This document shows positions 19,237 to 29,593 of a DNA stretch of 64,000 bases, piece after piece. A model generated the notes under the pieces. It worked only from the letters and a program-made list of their open reading frames with translations, had not been told where the DNA came from and searched no databases. The position numbers and the translations under genes are program-made. This DNA is from Halichondria panicea (lineage: Eukaryota; Porifera; Demospongiae; Suberitida; Halichondriidae), in contig NC_087384.1 of assembly GCF_963675165.1 (NCBI RefSeq), positions 1,324,501 to 1,388,500 on the forward strand, read 5' to 3'. The first letter of the stretch is position 1. The number at the start of each line of letters is the position of its first letter.

Positions 19237-21833
19237 TTAATGAGGAGTGTTCTCATTGAGTAGTTCCAAAGCTTTCTCGGCACTCCCGCTGGGTACGAGG
19301 GTGTGGTCAGTTAGGAATGTACATATGTAGTAGGTGGAGATCTCAGCCAGAGCCAGGGGGGCAGACACCTGCGCCACAATGCCACACTCATCTGTAGGGG
19401 GTAGGGTTAGAGGGGGCACATCACGTAGCTACAGTAGGGGGGGGGCATCACTAGCTACAATGTACAGTGTGGGGGTAGCTAGTAGCTACTGTAACATTAC
19501 ATGCACATACAACCACAATCATGTAGCTCATCAGCTTTATGTATGAAATAAGGCTCACCAAATCCCAGTGGCCCTTCTCCTATCCTGATGACACGCCAAA
19601 TGACATTGCTAAGGTAAAGAGAGTCCACAGGAAACCTACAAAATGACAATTAAGTCATTACAGAACACAAGTGATATAACAGCCACATGTATACTCACCT
19701 CTGAATGTGTGAGGCGTCCATGACCACGGAAATGTCCTCCTCTATCACCGACAGAGAGAAGAAAGGCTCAGAAGATGGGGACCTGATAATGGGGGAGGAT
19801 GATAATTTATATTGATTGTAGCTAGCTTAAATAAATAAAAAGATGCATTTACAACCCCTGTCACCTCACTTGAAACACAATCTTATTTGCTTTTAAAAGG
19901 GTTGTAGTAATAATAGCTCTTAGGGAAATCACGATCTGCTATTGAATCAGGTCAGGAGCCATTGCATCTACCTACCATTCAAAGACAGAGCTTGTGTCTC
20001 ACCTGTCCCTGTAAAGCATGTAATGGAGTAGAGTAGAGGCTATGGACGGGAGGGCAGAGGGCATCACACCACACACTGAGTAGGGGGTGGAGGAGCACAC
20101 GTACGGGTGGACCAGAGGACGACTCTTGGGAGCTGCTGTAAGATAATAGCATGCACATCAAAATATGGACAAACACACAACACAACATAGAAAGAGTTTC
20201 TCACGGGGCACATGCTTGAACTGAAAATGTAATTCATTAGTCACTAACTTATCAATCAATATTCCATTTCTACAAAAATGCGCAGGAAGTCAAGTACAAA
20301 ATATGGTAGCTGTACTTCCTGTGCACTTGAGACTTTTTGGGGTATTTTTAACATCAACACGAGTAGTGTATACAGCTTGCTATTTCTCTGTTTTGACAAT
20401 CATCATTAACGGGGACAAGCATAACAACACGACCTGTTTGTATACTTTAGTACATGTAATTTAATAGCAATACAACACCTGAAAAACAATCAGTTTGATT
20501 ATGGTATCCTCCTAACCTCGTTGCCTGACTGGAGAGTCCATACTACTGCATGATGGCCGTCCCAGTGACTTGACCAGGCTGATGTCTTTAGGTTGACACG
20601 AATCACATGTCAGCTTAAACCTCTTAGCCAAACAAGCCAGAGCTTTTTGTAAATCACGCTCCTTCACCTGAGGCGGTTAGAGAGAGGGGGGATTAAGTTT
20701 GTCTCAGCTGATGCAATACTGTTTAAACAATAGGCATTCACGGTAATTAGTAGTGCAGACATACCATGACATAATCATCCATATTCGTGGATAGACAAAA
20801 CACAGAGACATTTCTATCAGCAAGAGGCTCGATCACAGAGGCAGCTAACTTGCTGATCCCTGTAACGCAGCCCAGTGGTCCCACCTCCACCAGTAAGGGC
20901 CGCCACTTGTCGATAGAGAGGTCTAACTGAACACCTGCCTCCGGCGGACACAACTCTACACGAGAGGAAACACATCACATTGACTACGGATACTCTAATC
21001 AATGGACGGAAAGCAATGTATGAGGAATGAAGTTTTAACAAACATCCTTGTTATTTATTAAATAGGAAACCTCTATACATGTATACTGTAGGGTGACAAG
21101 GGACCTCCCCTCACACAGGAAGCTACACGCACACACAGAGGCCACACACACACACACACAGAGGGCACTGTTAGCTGCCATGGTAACACGTACCTGAGAG
21201 AAGGTGTGAGTCTAGAATGATGGAATAGTCGGCAACCGTTTCTGTGAAGCTGAAGAAGCAATTCCTGCAATTGTGAGGGGAGGGGGAAAATAAAATTATA
21301 TACTGCTCTCTCTGCAGCTCACTTCGAAGTTTGGGGCAAAAAATAAAATAAAAAGCTACTTGAGATAAGTGTAACAGTTTACATACGACCTAGATGAGTA
21401 ATGAAGTGGTTCACTTATAAGTTTAATATATACACTACTTTGCATTTTATCATTTGCCCTAAAATTCCAAGCGAGCTGCAAAGGGCAGTACAACAAATGC
21501 AAAATTGATGAAACACAGTATGGCACTCATTCCATAGGCGCGGCACACAGTAATTTATAATTATACACACAGCATTCACTGCACCTACCGTCTGCATTCT
21601 GGTTGCGGGCCCAGGAGTTTGAGCAGCAGTCCGACTAGTGTGTGAGAGGCTGAGGGCAGGTGGTCCTTGTCAATGCTGGCCACACATAGCTCATTCTCCA
21701 GCAAATGAACTGTGCTCTCCATGCCATTCATATGAGCAGCTTGCACTGAGTGGGCATATGATACTCTTCTCTTTGGAATAATTGGAACGTCCTCCATTGC
21801 TTGGCAGTTAGTAATGATCTTCTGAGTAATCAT
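19237..21833 (-). CDS. CASTOR: CASTOR-type cytosolic arginine sensor (GATS-like)
   Basis: Minus-strand multi-exon gene. First exon (about 21590-21833) opens MITQKIITNCQAMEDVPIIP; the second Met (21797) is an alternative start. It then has VHLLENELCVASIDKD, aligning with the LHILEHRVRVLSV start of vertebrate CASTOR1. Further exons carry NCFFSFTETVADYSIILD, WRPLLVEVGPLGCVTGIS, DRNVSVFCLSTNMDDYVMV, FFSLSVIEEDISVVMDAS and GEGPLGFDECGIVAQVSAPL, ending LNENTPH. These are tandem ACT domains. CASTOR1 binds arginine at the ACT2-ACT4 interface and releases GATOR2 to activate mTORC1. The residues equivalent to vertebrate Ser111-Val112 (in NVSVF) and Asp304 (in GFDECG) are kept, so arginine binding is plausible (inference). 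The N-terminal extension of about 25 residues is unlike vertebrates. Confidence 0.9.
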
Positions 21834-22155
21834 TGATCATCTGATGCAGAGTTTAGTGTTTACATACAAAGCTAAGAATTTAGAGGTTCCTGAACTGACG
21901 GAAATTGTTCCGGATATACTCTATTGAAGGGTAATTGACTTCATTGAACTCTGACCTATCTTGCTGACTTCATTCAAACCACAGAAACAGTTTTTACAAA
22001 GCAACAGCTTTCTCTAAGGACGACCTTTTCCCTTTATTAATTTAGTACAAATCACATGATCTTCTGCACAATAGGGGAGGGGCTGGATCCACTTTATTCT
22101 GCAACAACACTTCGCAACTTCCATACGTACAAACAGAGACAAAAGCTAAAGCAAG
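21834..22155. promoter_or_regulatory. Divergent promoter region CASTOR / PTB adaptor
   Basis: 322 bp between opposed start codons. Contains TTCCGGATATACTC near 21909 and GGGGAGGGGC near 22073. No definite element is claimed. Confidence 0.45.
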
Positions 22156-23082
22156 ATGGCTAAGCTGGTGGAGATGGTACGCAACAGCCCTCTCATGAGG
22201 AGGAGAGGCGGTGGATACGAGGTTCTGGACATGGAGAGCAGAGATCCCTTTGTACTAGGAATAAATTTTTCCGCCCACTATTTGGCTTCTGTAGAAGTGC
22301 AGTCCAAGCAAGACTCGCCTGAAGTACGGGAAAAGGTGAAAGAAGCCTACAGTGATGCTAGTGCAGATAAGAAATTAAGGAGGGTTCGCATTACTGTCAA
22401 ATCCAACTGCTTGGAAGTAGCTGATGTGAGCTCCAAAGTTACCGACAGTTACCCCATCTTCCTTGTTGCCTACTGCGGAGGGCATCCTGAGTTGGAGGAT
22501 ACTTTCTTTTTCATTCAAAAGACAAAGCTTGATCAGCGACTTTTTGCAGAAATCTTCAAGTTCTCTGATGCTCAAAAAGTGAGAGCAGTCACTATGACAA
22601 TCGCCAAAGCATTCAACATTGCATTCAAAGCTTGGACAACTCAAAAGCGACGAAGAGAACGAACAAATTCTAGAGGCTCAGAATCTCCCGTTCCTCAACG
22701 AAAGAATAGCAATGGAGTCAAACAGAGCACCTTGGCAACGAAGCAAGTTGGCCCCTACACCCCACCCCCACCTCGTAAACCAGCAGAGGAACAGGAATTA
22801 GGACGTCAGAGAAGTGGATCTGTCGAGGAGAATCATGGGAAAGAACCGGTTTTGAAGAATCCAGCTGTAATGAGAGTGATTGCAAAGAATGAGAAGACGG
22901 GAAGCACACACAACGTGACACTGACGGACGACTTTGACAAAGCTTTTCAAGAGCTGGCTGAAACTCGTGCCAGTCCTGATGTGCTCCGAACCAGCTTGGC
23001 AGTGGATGAGACCGACGGGTTCACCATTGATGCTATCAAGGCCTACATCGACAGTCAGACTACTGAGAAGGAAGAGAACTAG
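22156..23082 (+). CDS. PTB/PID-domain adaptor, LDLRAP1 (ARH)-like
   Basis: Single-exon gene of 308 codons; the ATG follows AAGCAAG and is the first Met. The PTB domain covers about residues 30-175: LGINFSAHYLASVEVQ, KKLRRVRITVKSNCLEVAD, SYPIFLVAYCGGHPE, FFFIQKTKLDQRLFAEIFKF, and the C-terminal helix VRAVTMTIAKAFNIAFKAW, closely patterned like LDLRAP1. A basic linker (QKRRRERTNSRG) and a low-complexity Ser/Pro segment with the proline run TPPPPRKP follow; then a short acidic tail. LDLRAP1 links NPxY-bearing receptors to clathrin and AP-2. I do not see an obvious clathrin box, so that role is not shown here. The absence of introns among intron-rich neighbours may indicate retroposition or intron loss. 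Numb/Dab-type PTB proteins are alternatives. Confidence 0.8.
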   Translation: MAKLVEMVRNSPLMRRRGGGYEVLDMESRDPFVLGINFSAHYLASVEVQSKQDSPEVREKVKEAYSDASADKKLRRVRITVKSNCLEVADVSSKVTDSYPIFLVAYCGGHPELEDTFFFIQKTKLDQRLFAEIFKFSDAQKVRAVTMTIAKAFNIAFKAWTTQKRRRERTNSRGSESPVPQRKNSNGVKQSTLATKQVGPYTPPPPRKPAEEQELGRQRSGSVEENHGKEPVLKNPAVMRVIAKNEKTGSTHNVTLTDDFDKAFQELAETRASPDVLRTSLAVDETDGFTIDAIKAYIDSQTTEKEEN

Positions 23083-23353
23083 ACATAATATTGTTATAAC
23101 TTTGAACAGTAATTGTTTGCTAATTATCCATTAAGTTAATCTTTAATTTGTTATGGTTGCTAAGCTATTAGCTAGTACATTCGCATACACTTCCTCCCAT
23201 AATTTCATGATCAAACATCAACAGGTGATAAAGGGCTCACGCCATGAATAATGCGCACAAACAAGCTATGAATAATGTGTATATGTGGCCTCCTTCACAG
23301 GGTTCCCCCTTAGAGGAAGTGGGTGTATAGGGACGAGGCTAGTGTATATGCAG

Positions 23354-25923
23354 CTATACTGTAGTCTTAAAAAGTGGGTTAGGTACTTTCCTTTCTCCTG
23401 TGCCTACAATAATATCCAGTGTCCGGACAATGTTCAGTGTTTCTTTGTGCTTTGCTCCCAACACAGTGGCATACACATTCTTAGCCTATAAGAAGTCAAT
23501 AAAATAATTGCCACATTAATAGAAAATAATAATACCTTCGTAAGTGATTTTGCGGCCTGCTTAACGTCGCCTTGAGTGAGCTGAACAGTGCCTAGTAGTC
23601 TTAGACTTTCACCAACCTACGGAGGAGATGAGCTCAGCTGCACAACTGAAGGACTACAAACCTCAATAGAGAGTTCACCGAAAGCTGTCTTCTTGTCAGA
23701 GATTAGCTCATTCAGCAGTGGTATTACTTTCTGTAGAGAAAAAAATCTTAAAGACTTACTCGTAAACTCTCACACAAACCTGTTGTGAGCCAGACTTGGT
23801 TGACAGGTATTTACACAGCTCGTCCTGTAACCAAGAGTAACCAATCACACACCCACAAATTGAAAGAGCTCTTAACACTTGTAAGTAACGATAGTATGCA
23901 GTACTGTACATGATTATATTACATGTACCTTGCATCCTATAGCTTTTGAATGGTACTGATTGAGAGTTTGGGTGTAAACTGAGTGTGCCCTGTGCAGATA
24001 GTCCACCGCTATTGTCTCACTGGGTCCAGCTGTGGCATGTGCTCTGCTTAGCAACACTAAACAATCACCAGCCTCCTCAGAAAGGGGCCCAAAACTAAGC
24101 AGAAGAATGAAATTCATACAGTGATACATGTACTTCAAATGTATCCATTGTGTGTGTAGGCAGTGTAGCAATACATTGTTGCTGTTGACAACACAGGGAT
24201 CCACTCAGGACCCTTAATCATTTTATCTATAGAGTCGGCTCTGTAACTAGAGTTCTGGTGGTCAAGTAATGGCCGCTATATGAACATTACTACATTCACC
24301 ACCACCTCAGGTCCTATTGCTAGAAATAGGCCAGAATGTGGACCAAGGGCCCACAATTATTTGTCATGCTCACAACTAAACAGACTACATAAACTGATCT
24401 ACATAGAGAGTACGCAATGAATGAGAGAACCCCCCCCCCCTCTGTTCAAACAAGGATAATTTCTTACATAATAATGTCAAGGGGTGCATGAGGTCATGAC
24501 AGTATTCACATAGTTACCTAGTTTCAGCTATTTGCAGAGCCTCTTCTAAGATAGACACAGCTGCAGTAGTGTCCCCATCACCTCTCAGGGTAGCCTACAA
24601 GGAATGGTGAGCTCAACACACCACTAGTACTATAATCATGCACACACACACACACATTACTCACTGATGCCAACCCTTTGAGGAGAGGGACAAGCTGACT
24701 GTTGTGAGCACCAAAGGCCTCCTTGGACAAATCAACAGCCTAAAATAGTAATAGCTCAGTAAAATCGACAGTTGAACACATGCACAATGTGATTACCTTC
24801 TGGAAGTTATTTCTTGCCTGAGCATTATCTCCTTGATCCAGTCGAAGCCTGTGATCACAAAAGTATATGCCACTAAAACAAACAGTAGATCTACTCACCT
24901 CGCAATTGCCGAGATAATATCCAGGCTTAAACGTGTGCCGGCTGTGTCAGACGACAGCTTCTTGTAGCGTGTGGAGTATTTCTCAGCCTTGAGCAACGAC
25001 TTCCCCGCTTCTTTTAACCTAAAATCTTGAGTTATGGACAATTCTATATTAAGTATTTTCTAGCTCAAAAATCGAAGGATACTTTTTCTGTAAGGTTTGG
25101 ATGTGGCCGATGATGTATAGAGCCAACGAGAGATTGTAGACTGCCTCAGGGGGTGGGTCGTCACTAGTAGGGGAGAGGAGGATATCTCGACCCTTGGTTG
25201 CATGAGCTAGCCCTTGCTCGTTCAAACCTGCAATAAAGGACTAAAATATATATCATATAGCCTTAAACGAAATGCTTTTAGAGGCCATTCCACGAAATTT
25301 AAGTGCATAGAAAGGTAGATTGGGATATCATAATCGGAGGTTTAATGCATAAATTCTAAAGTATTATTATACTTGGACAATATTAACTCCCACTGACCTT
25401 TTTGCATGTACTCGTGAGCTAGCTGAGTGTGAGTGAGGGCCAGCATCCAGTGTGTGTCTCCATGCACTATCCTGGCCAGTGCAGTGCAGCGAGTCCAACC
25501 ATCTAGTGACCCCTGGGAGAGAGGGACCAGGAGAGAGGGAGAGGGAGAGGAAGAAACTAGTAAGATAATCATAGCGTTTACATTGGATAGTGCTGTAGGA
25601 AATAACAAGGATTCCTCAGGGTATTAAGCTTTCACTCCTGTACTTTTGAAAGTAAGTTCAAACTACCGTTGTGGATGGTGTGGAAGTAAAAGTTTCACTA
25701 CCCTAATCTCAGGCTGAGAAGTAGGCATATGTGAGAAATGATTTCTAAAGTAGGTGAGGGTATCATGAGCATTTGGTGAGAGTACACCCTAAGAAGTCAG
25801 TAAATGTTGCTTTAATACTACCTCATGCTTTGATTTGGTGAGTTCTCTGGATCTATCGAGCCATACGCTCAACAAAACATCGGGAGATGTCATAGGATCA
25901 TCTTCACTGTCACTGTCAGTCAT
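23354..25923 (-). CDS. TTC23: Tetratricopeptide repeat protein 23-like
   Basis: Minus-strand gene of at least ten short exons. The proposed start at 25921-25923 gives MTDSDSEDDPMTSPDVLLSV; an in-frame upstream exon (about 25981-26050, AGTDELGKKVKATTEQGHRQ) may also be coding, so the N-terminus is uncertain. TPR blocks include RCTALARIVHGDTHWMLALT (TTC23 signature RCVALTRICYGDSHW), LSLDIISAIARLRLDQGDNA, GPLSEEAGDCLVLLSRAHA, GELSIEVGESLRLLGTVQL and the final exon KNVYATVLGAKHKETLNIVR ending FKTTV, stop 23354-23356. TTC23 is a TPR protein of the ciliary EvC zone implicated in Hedgehog signalling in vertebrates; this role is only family knowledge. The protein is about the usual length (around 400-450 residues). 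It is divergent from the GT92 gene. Confidence 0.82.
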
Positions 25924-26145
25924 CCCTGCAGGCTATACAGGAGGTAAGCAACATAATTGTTCCACTACAGTAGATCTACCTGTCTGTGTCCTTGTTCGGT
26001 TGTTGCCTTGACTTTTTTCCCCAGCTCATCAGTGCCAGCCCCTCCCCCTCTGAAGACCTAGTCACTAGTGCTTTGCAATGCAATGATCATTACCAGTCAG
26101 AGTTCCAGTGCAGTTAGTATCTAGATCTAGCTACTACGTACGTGT
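25924..26145. promoter_or_regulatory. Divergent promoter region TTC23 / GT92
   Basis: 222 bp between the chosen start codons. Part of it may be a 5' exon of the TTC23-like gene (GT donor after GGACACAGACAG on the minus strand). Confidence 0.4.
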
Positions 26146-27669
26146 GTGACCATGGATATCAAGCATTCTCTCCTCATTCTTCTCCTGTTCACTCTGGTTA
26201 CTCTGTGTATGTTTTGGTTCAGGGTGAGTCATATCCCGGCTCACACAGCCACTGTATACATACCACCCCCTTTAACCACAATACTTCTCTTTCTAAAGGC
26301 GGACAAAATTGTTTACCATGAGATTGACAGGGGAAAAAAGAACCTTAACCTTATACATCAATTCCGCAATACTCTCAAACACACACAGCCTCCCAGCTCA
26401 TACTCAAACTCACACACACAGCCTCCCAGCTCATACTCAAACTCAACAACACCTCCGATACTCCCCCGAACTAATCTACAGAAACATGGCTCTGCCACCA
26501 TTACACACGTGATTCCAAAATATTACTGGCGAAATATCGACAACTCCATTAATGTCCAATTAAAACTTTTCTCAGCTTATTACGATGACAGATTCTCACC
26601 AGAAGTCTACGTGTTGGGATATGAGAACCATGAAGTTAAGCACGACTATTACTGTGTACTGGGCTATCAAGACAGAGTGGTGTGTTCCAAGGAGGCAGCA
26701 AAGAGGGTGAATGTGAACGATGACGTCGACCCTTATGAAGAGTACAAGATAGCTCTGTGGGGATTCTATTATATTTGCAAACTCCCCACGTCAGATATTC
26801 CCACGAAAATTTCTATTAGTCTCAGCCCAATTTGTACTATGAACTCTGATAGCGACTGGCTACCAGTAGAAAATAGAGAAAAAAGAGCAAAAAAGGCAAA
26901 GTTTGGAGTTTGTGTGCAAGGCCCAGTATACAATATTGACAATCCTCAAATTGTTGTGGAATTTATGGAGCTGCACAGAGCACTAGGGGCTGAGATTGTG
27001 ACAGTGTATGTTCAGACTGCGGGGGAGTTGGTCTGGAGAGCCCTGCAGCAATACGCCGATGAAGGTTTGGTCGATTTAGTCAACTGGAATCTGACTTTTG
27101 TCCAAGACTCTGGTTATGTTCACTATCGAGGCCAATCACTTTTGGTGAACGAGTGTCTTTTTCGAAACATGCATAGCGTGGAGTACTTGGCTATGAATGA
27201 TTTGGACGAAGTCATCGTTCCTCTGGGGAAATCACGCACATGGTCAGATATGCTGCCCGTGATCGAGGGAAAGGGTAGAGGAGCCTTTCTGTTCGGCCAC
27301 ACCACATTCACTAAAGAATACAAAACTATCAAGAATGAGTTGCTTGAATGTAGATCTGAAACAGGCACCAGCCTGAAAGCTATTGAACCTCCAAGGTTTA
27401 TGAAACAGTACAAACAATTTCGATTGAATGGATACGAGAAGTTTATGATAAAGCCAGTGTGTAGTAAGAAAGTTTCATTTCATCGTATTTTTGGTTTTGT
27501 TGATGGCTACTCAATGTACAAGGTCCCCTCAAGTATTGGGATGTCATATCATTACAGAGATCCGCCGCTACCAACAAAAGGACGTCCTACAAGCGACGAT
27601 AGACTTCAGACTTTGTTTCCTGGGGTACTGGAAAAGATCAGAGAACGATCATGTGCACTATATAATTGA
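26146..27669 (+). CDS. Glycosyltransferase family 92 protein (DUF23), type II membrane
   Basis: Intronless 507-codon frame. Residues 7-25 (SLLILLLFTLVTLCMFWF) form a signal-anchor, followed by a long stem with a duplicated Ser/Thr/Pro/Gln segment (THTQPPSSYSNS twice), then the GT92 core: KFGVCVQGPVYN, GAEIVTVYVQTAGELVW, YRGQSLLVNECLFRN, EYLAMNDLDEVIVPLG (DxD-like metal-binding motif), GAFLFGHTTFTKEY, KVSFHRIFGF and GMSYHYRDPP. GT92 includes the worm beta-1,4-galactosyltransferase GALT-1, which decorates core fucose; the donor here cannot be read from sequence. Predicted in Golgi lumen. A second Met (residue 3) is an equally good start. A MITE begins at the stop codon. Confidence 0.88.
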   Translation: MTMDIKHSLLILLLFTLVTLCMFWFRVSHIPAHTATVYIPPPLTTILLFLKADKIVYHEIDRGKKNLNLIHQFRNTLKHTQPPSSYSNSHTQPPSSYSNSTTPPILPRTNLQKHGSATITHVIPKYYWRNIDNSINVQLKLFSAYYDDRFSPEVYVLGYENHEVKHDYYCVLGYQDRVVCSKEAAKRVNVNDDVDPYEEYKIALWGFYYICKLPTSDIPTKISISLSPICTMNSDSDWLPVENREKRAKKAKFGVCVQGPVYNIDNPQIVVEFMELHRALGAEIVTVYVQTAGELVWRALQQYADEGLVDLVNWNLTFVQDSGYVHYRGQSLLVNECLFRNMHSVEYLAMNDLDEVIVPLGKSRTWSDMLPVIEGKGRGAFLFGHTTFTKEYKTIKNELLECRSETGTSLKAIEPPRFMKQYKQFRLNGYEKFMIKPVCSKKVSFHRIFGFVDGYSMYKVPSSIGMSYHYRDPPLPTKGRPTSDDRLQTLFPGVLEKIRERSCALYN

Positions 27670-27904
27670 TATACCGTATAGCGCGAAATTTTCGAGGCAC
27701 TTATATTTCGTGGATTAGCCTCTAAAAGCTATTTCGTTGCACAATGTTCGCGGAATGACTGCTTACCGGAAGCCACGCCTTTAAATCTTGCACGTTATAG
27801 CAGGTAAAGAACGATTTTCGTGGACTTAATTTTCGTGTAGGATTGCTAACCCACGAAATCCACGAAAATTAAGCCCCTCGAAAATTTCGCGCTATACGGT
27901 AATA
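27668..27904. mobile_element. TACCGTATAGCG-type MITE between GT92 and ADH
   Basis: ATACCGTATAGCGCGAAATT (left) and the complementary AATTTCGCGCTATACGGTAA (right) face each other over about 235 bp. Inner arms also pair (TTCGTGGATTAG region / CCACGAAATCCACGAAAATT). It begins at the stop codon of GT92 and ends about 105 bp before the ADH start, so it makes up nearly the whole intergenic interval. Related copies at 50978 and 51994. Confidence 0.85.
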
Positions 27905-28009
27905 CATAATTATATGGATTGATTTTATATGGATTTTAAAGTTTTTTTTAGTCATTCTATTGCGCATGTGCAGATCAGAGGTATAATACGTGTGGAGCAG
28001 AAATTAATT

Positions 28010-29155
28010 ATGGAGCTGGAGAAAGAAGTTCTGTACAAAGCGTGTGTGCTCACTTCTCATGGTGATGATCTGACAGACGAAACCAGGAGACTGAAACTGA
28101 GCGAGCTAGGAGCAGATGAGGTGCTCATTAGAACCAAAGCAGCCGGTGTCTGTCACACTGATGTGCATTTCTGGCATGGAAATTATCAGGTTGGAAAAAC
28201 CAAAGATCAAGTTGTTTCATTCTCAGAGCGTGGAATCAGTTTACCTAGAGTACCTGGTCATGAGATAGCTGGAGAGGTGTATGCTGTGGGAACTCAAGCG
28301 ATGAAGGAATCAAGACTTACCATCGGTGATCGTGTGTTGGTGTACCCGTGGGCAGGCTGTGGGAAGTGTGCTTTATGTGAGGCTGGCAACCCTCATATGT
28401 GCTCCGTATCTGGTCAAGATCTAGGTTTAATAAGAGATGGTGGATTTAGCGAATTTGTTCGAGTGCCAAATCATCGCTATGTGTTCAAGCTGCCTGATGT
28501 TGTGTCCTATGAGATGGGAGCATTGTTGCCGTGTGGAGCTCTTACTGCCTATAGTGCTGTCAAGAAACTACGCCCAGTTGTCGAGGAGATAGCTCAAGTC
28601 CAGAAGCTCGAGGTAACTGTTGGTGTGATTGGTCTTGGTGGTGTAGGACAATGGAGTCTTAAGCTCTTACAGTGTGTCTATAAGGACAAACCGATTCGAG
28701 TTATTGGCATCGACATATCGCAAGCTAAAATTGATCATGTTCTGAAACAAGGTCTTGTTCAGAGTACATTTTTGCTTGACGTAGATAAAGAACAAACTGA
28801 TGAATTTTTGGCAAAATTCGACAATCAACGTTTCCATTGTGTCATGGATTTCGTCAATACAACAGAAACATTTCGTTTTGCTACAAGTCTACTATCTAGC
28901 AGTGGTCTATTGGTGTGTGTTGGTCTCCATGGAGGTCTGGGTGAGATACAACTGCCGTTCCTTGTGTTAGGCTGTATTACAATTACTGGAATGTACACCG
29001 GCTCTTTGACTAGCATGAAGGAGCTTTTGGATATTGTCACCAGCTGTTCTCTGGGACCCCCCACAATCACACATTACCCCCTGCACGAGGCAACCAAGGC
29101 CCTTCAAGATCTGGAAAAGGGGAAAGTAATGGGAAGAGGTATACTGACCTTTTAA
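28010..29155 (+). CDS. Zinc-dependent medium-chain alcohol dehydrogenase
   Basis: Intronless; start taken at ATG 28010 (MELEKEVLYKACVLTSH), although the frame is open from an earlier ATG at 27929 whose extra 27 residues are unlike the family. The product is 381 residues. Catalytic zinc site: AGVCHTDVHFWHG and VPGHEIAGEVYAVG. Structural zinc lobe: four Cys in CGKCALCEAGNPHMC. Rossmann fold: VGVIGLGGVGQWSLKL, followed by the acidic Asp of VIGIDISQAK, which favours NAD over NADP. C-terminal GRGILTF. This is the MDR family, oxidising alcohols or reducing aldehydes; the substrate is unknown. The lack of introns and the bacterial-style domain layout could mean lateral transfer or retroposition, but composition looks like the neighbours. 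The upstream sequence is a MITE. Confidence 0.9.
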   Translation: MELEKEVLYKACVLTSHGDDLTDETRRLKLSELGADEVLIRTKAAGVCHTDVHFWHGNYQVGKTKDQVVSFSERGISLPRVPGHEIAGEVYAVGTQAMKESRLTIGDRVLVYPWAGCGKCALCEAGNPHMCSVSGQDLGLIRDGGFSEFVRVPNHRYVFKLPDVVSYEMGALLPCGALTAYSAVKKLRPVVEEIAQVQKLEVTVGVIGLGGVGQWSLKLLQCVYKDKPIRVIGIDISQAKIDHVLKQGLVQSTFLLDVDKEQTDEFLAKFDNQRFHCVMDFVNTTETFRFATSLLSSSGLLVCVGLHGGLGEIQLPFLVLGCITITGMYTGSLTSMKELLDIVTSCSLGPPTITHYPLHEATKALQDLEKGKVMGRGILTF

Positions 29156-29593
29156 AAAATATTGTTAATTAATTTGACAAATATTATTGATTTTTGCCTT
29201 TGATTGAACATTATTAATATTGATGTACAGTATACATAACAGGAGGCAGAGCTGCTGTACATATAAACAAGAGGTCTATCCTGCATTTATATAGAGCCTC
29301 TCAGGTGAAGCCCCACGTAATCAGATAACATTCAATATGACATAATAAGTCTTGTCTAACGAGGGAATGAATCGAGGTCCAGGATAGCAAAACAGATTGA
29401 ATGAGATTAACAATGTGTGATAAATGATGACAGCCGACCAGGCCAGCACTAAGATGATCGTAGAGAACAAAACACAAGCCCATAGCTATAGGTTAAATTA
29501 CAATAGATGTATGGACAAGAGGGTTGTATAAATGACAAGTTGGTTAATAATGGTGATAACACTAGAAAAAAGCCCCAGTTTAGGTCAGTCCAC
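29156..29593. other. Convergent intergenic region ADH / Piwi
   Basis: About 440 bp, AT-rich, with no open frame or repeat that I recognise; contains the 3' UTRs of both convergent genes. Confidence 0.5.

Noticed and set aside
20270-20330. Short palindrome GCAGGAAGT...ACTTCCTGTGC in a CASTOR intron as an element
   Set aside because: Arms of only about 12-14 bp and no second copy seen; may be chance or a double ETS-type site, not enough to annotate.
28010-29155. Bacterial contamination to explain the ADH gene
   Set aside because: It sits in continuous animal sequence between a MITE and the Piwi gene, with similar base composition; lateral transfer remains only a possibility.
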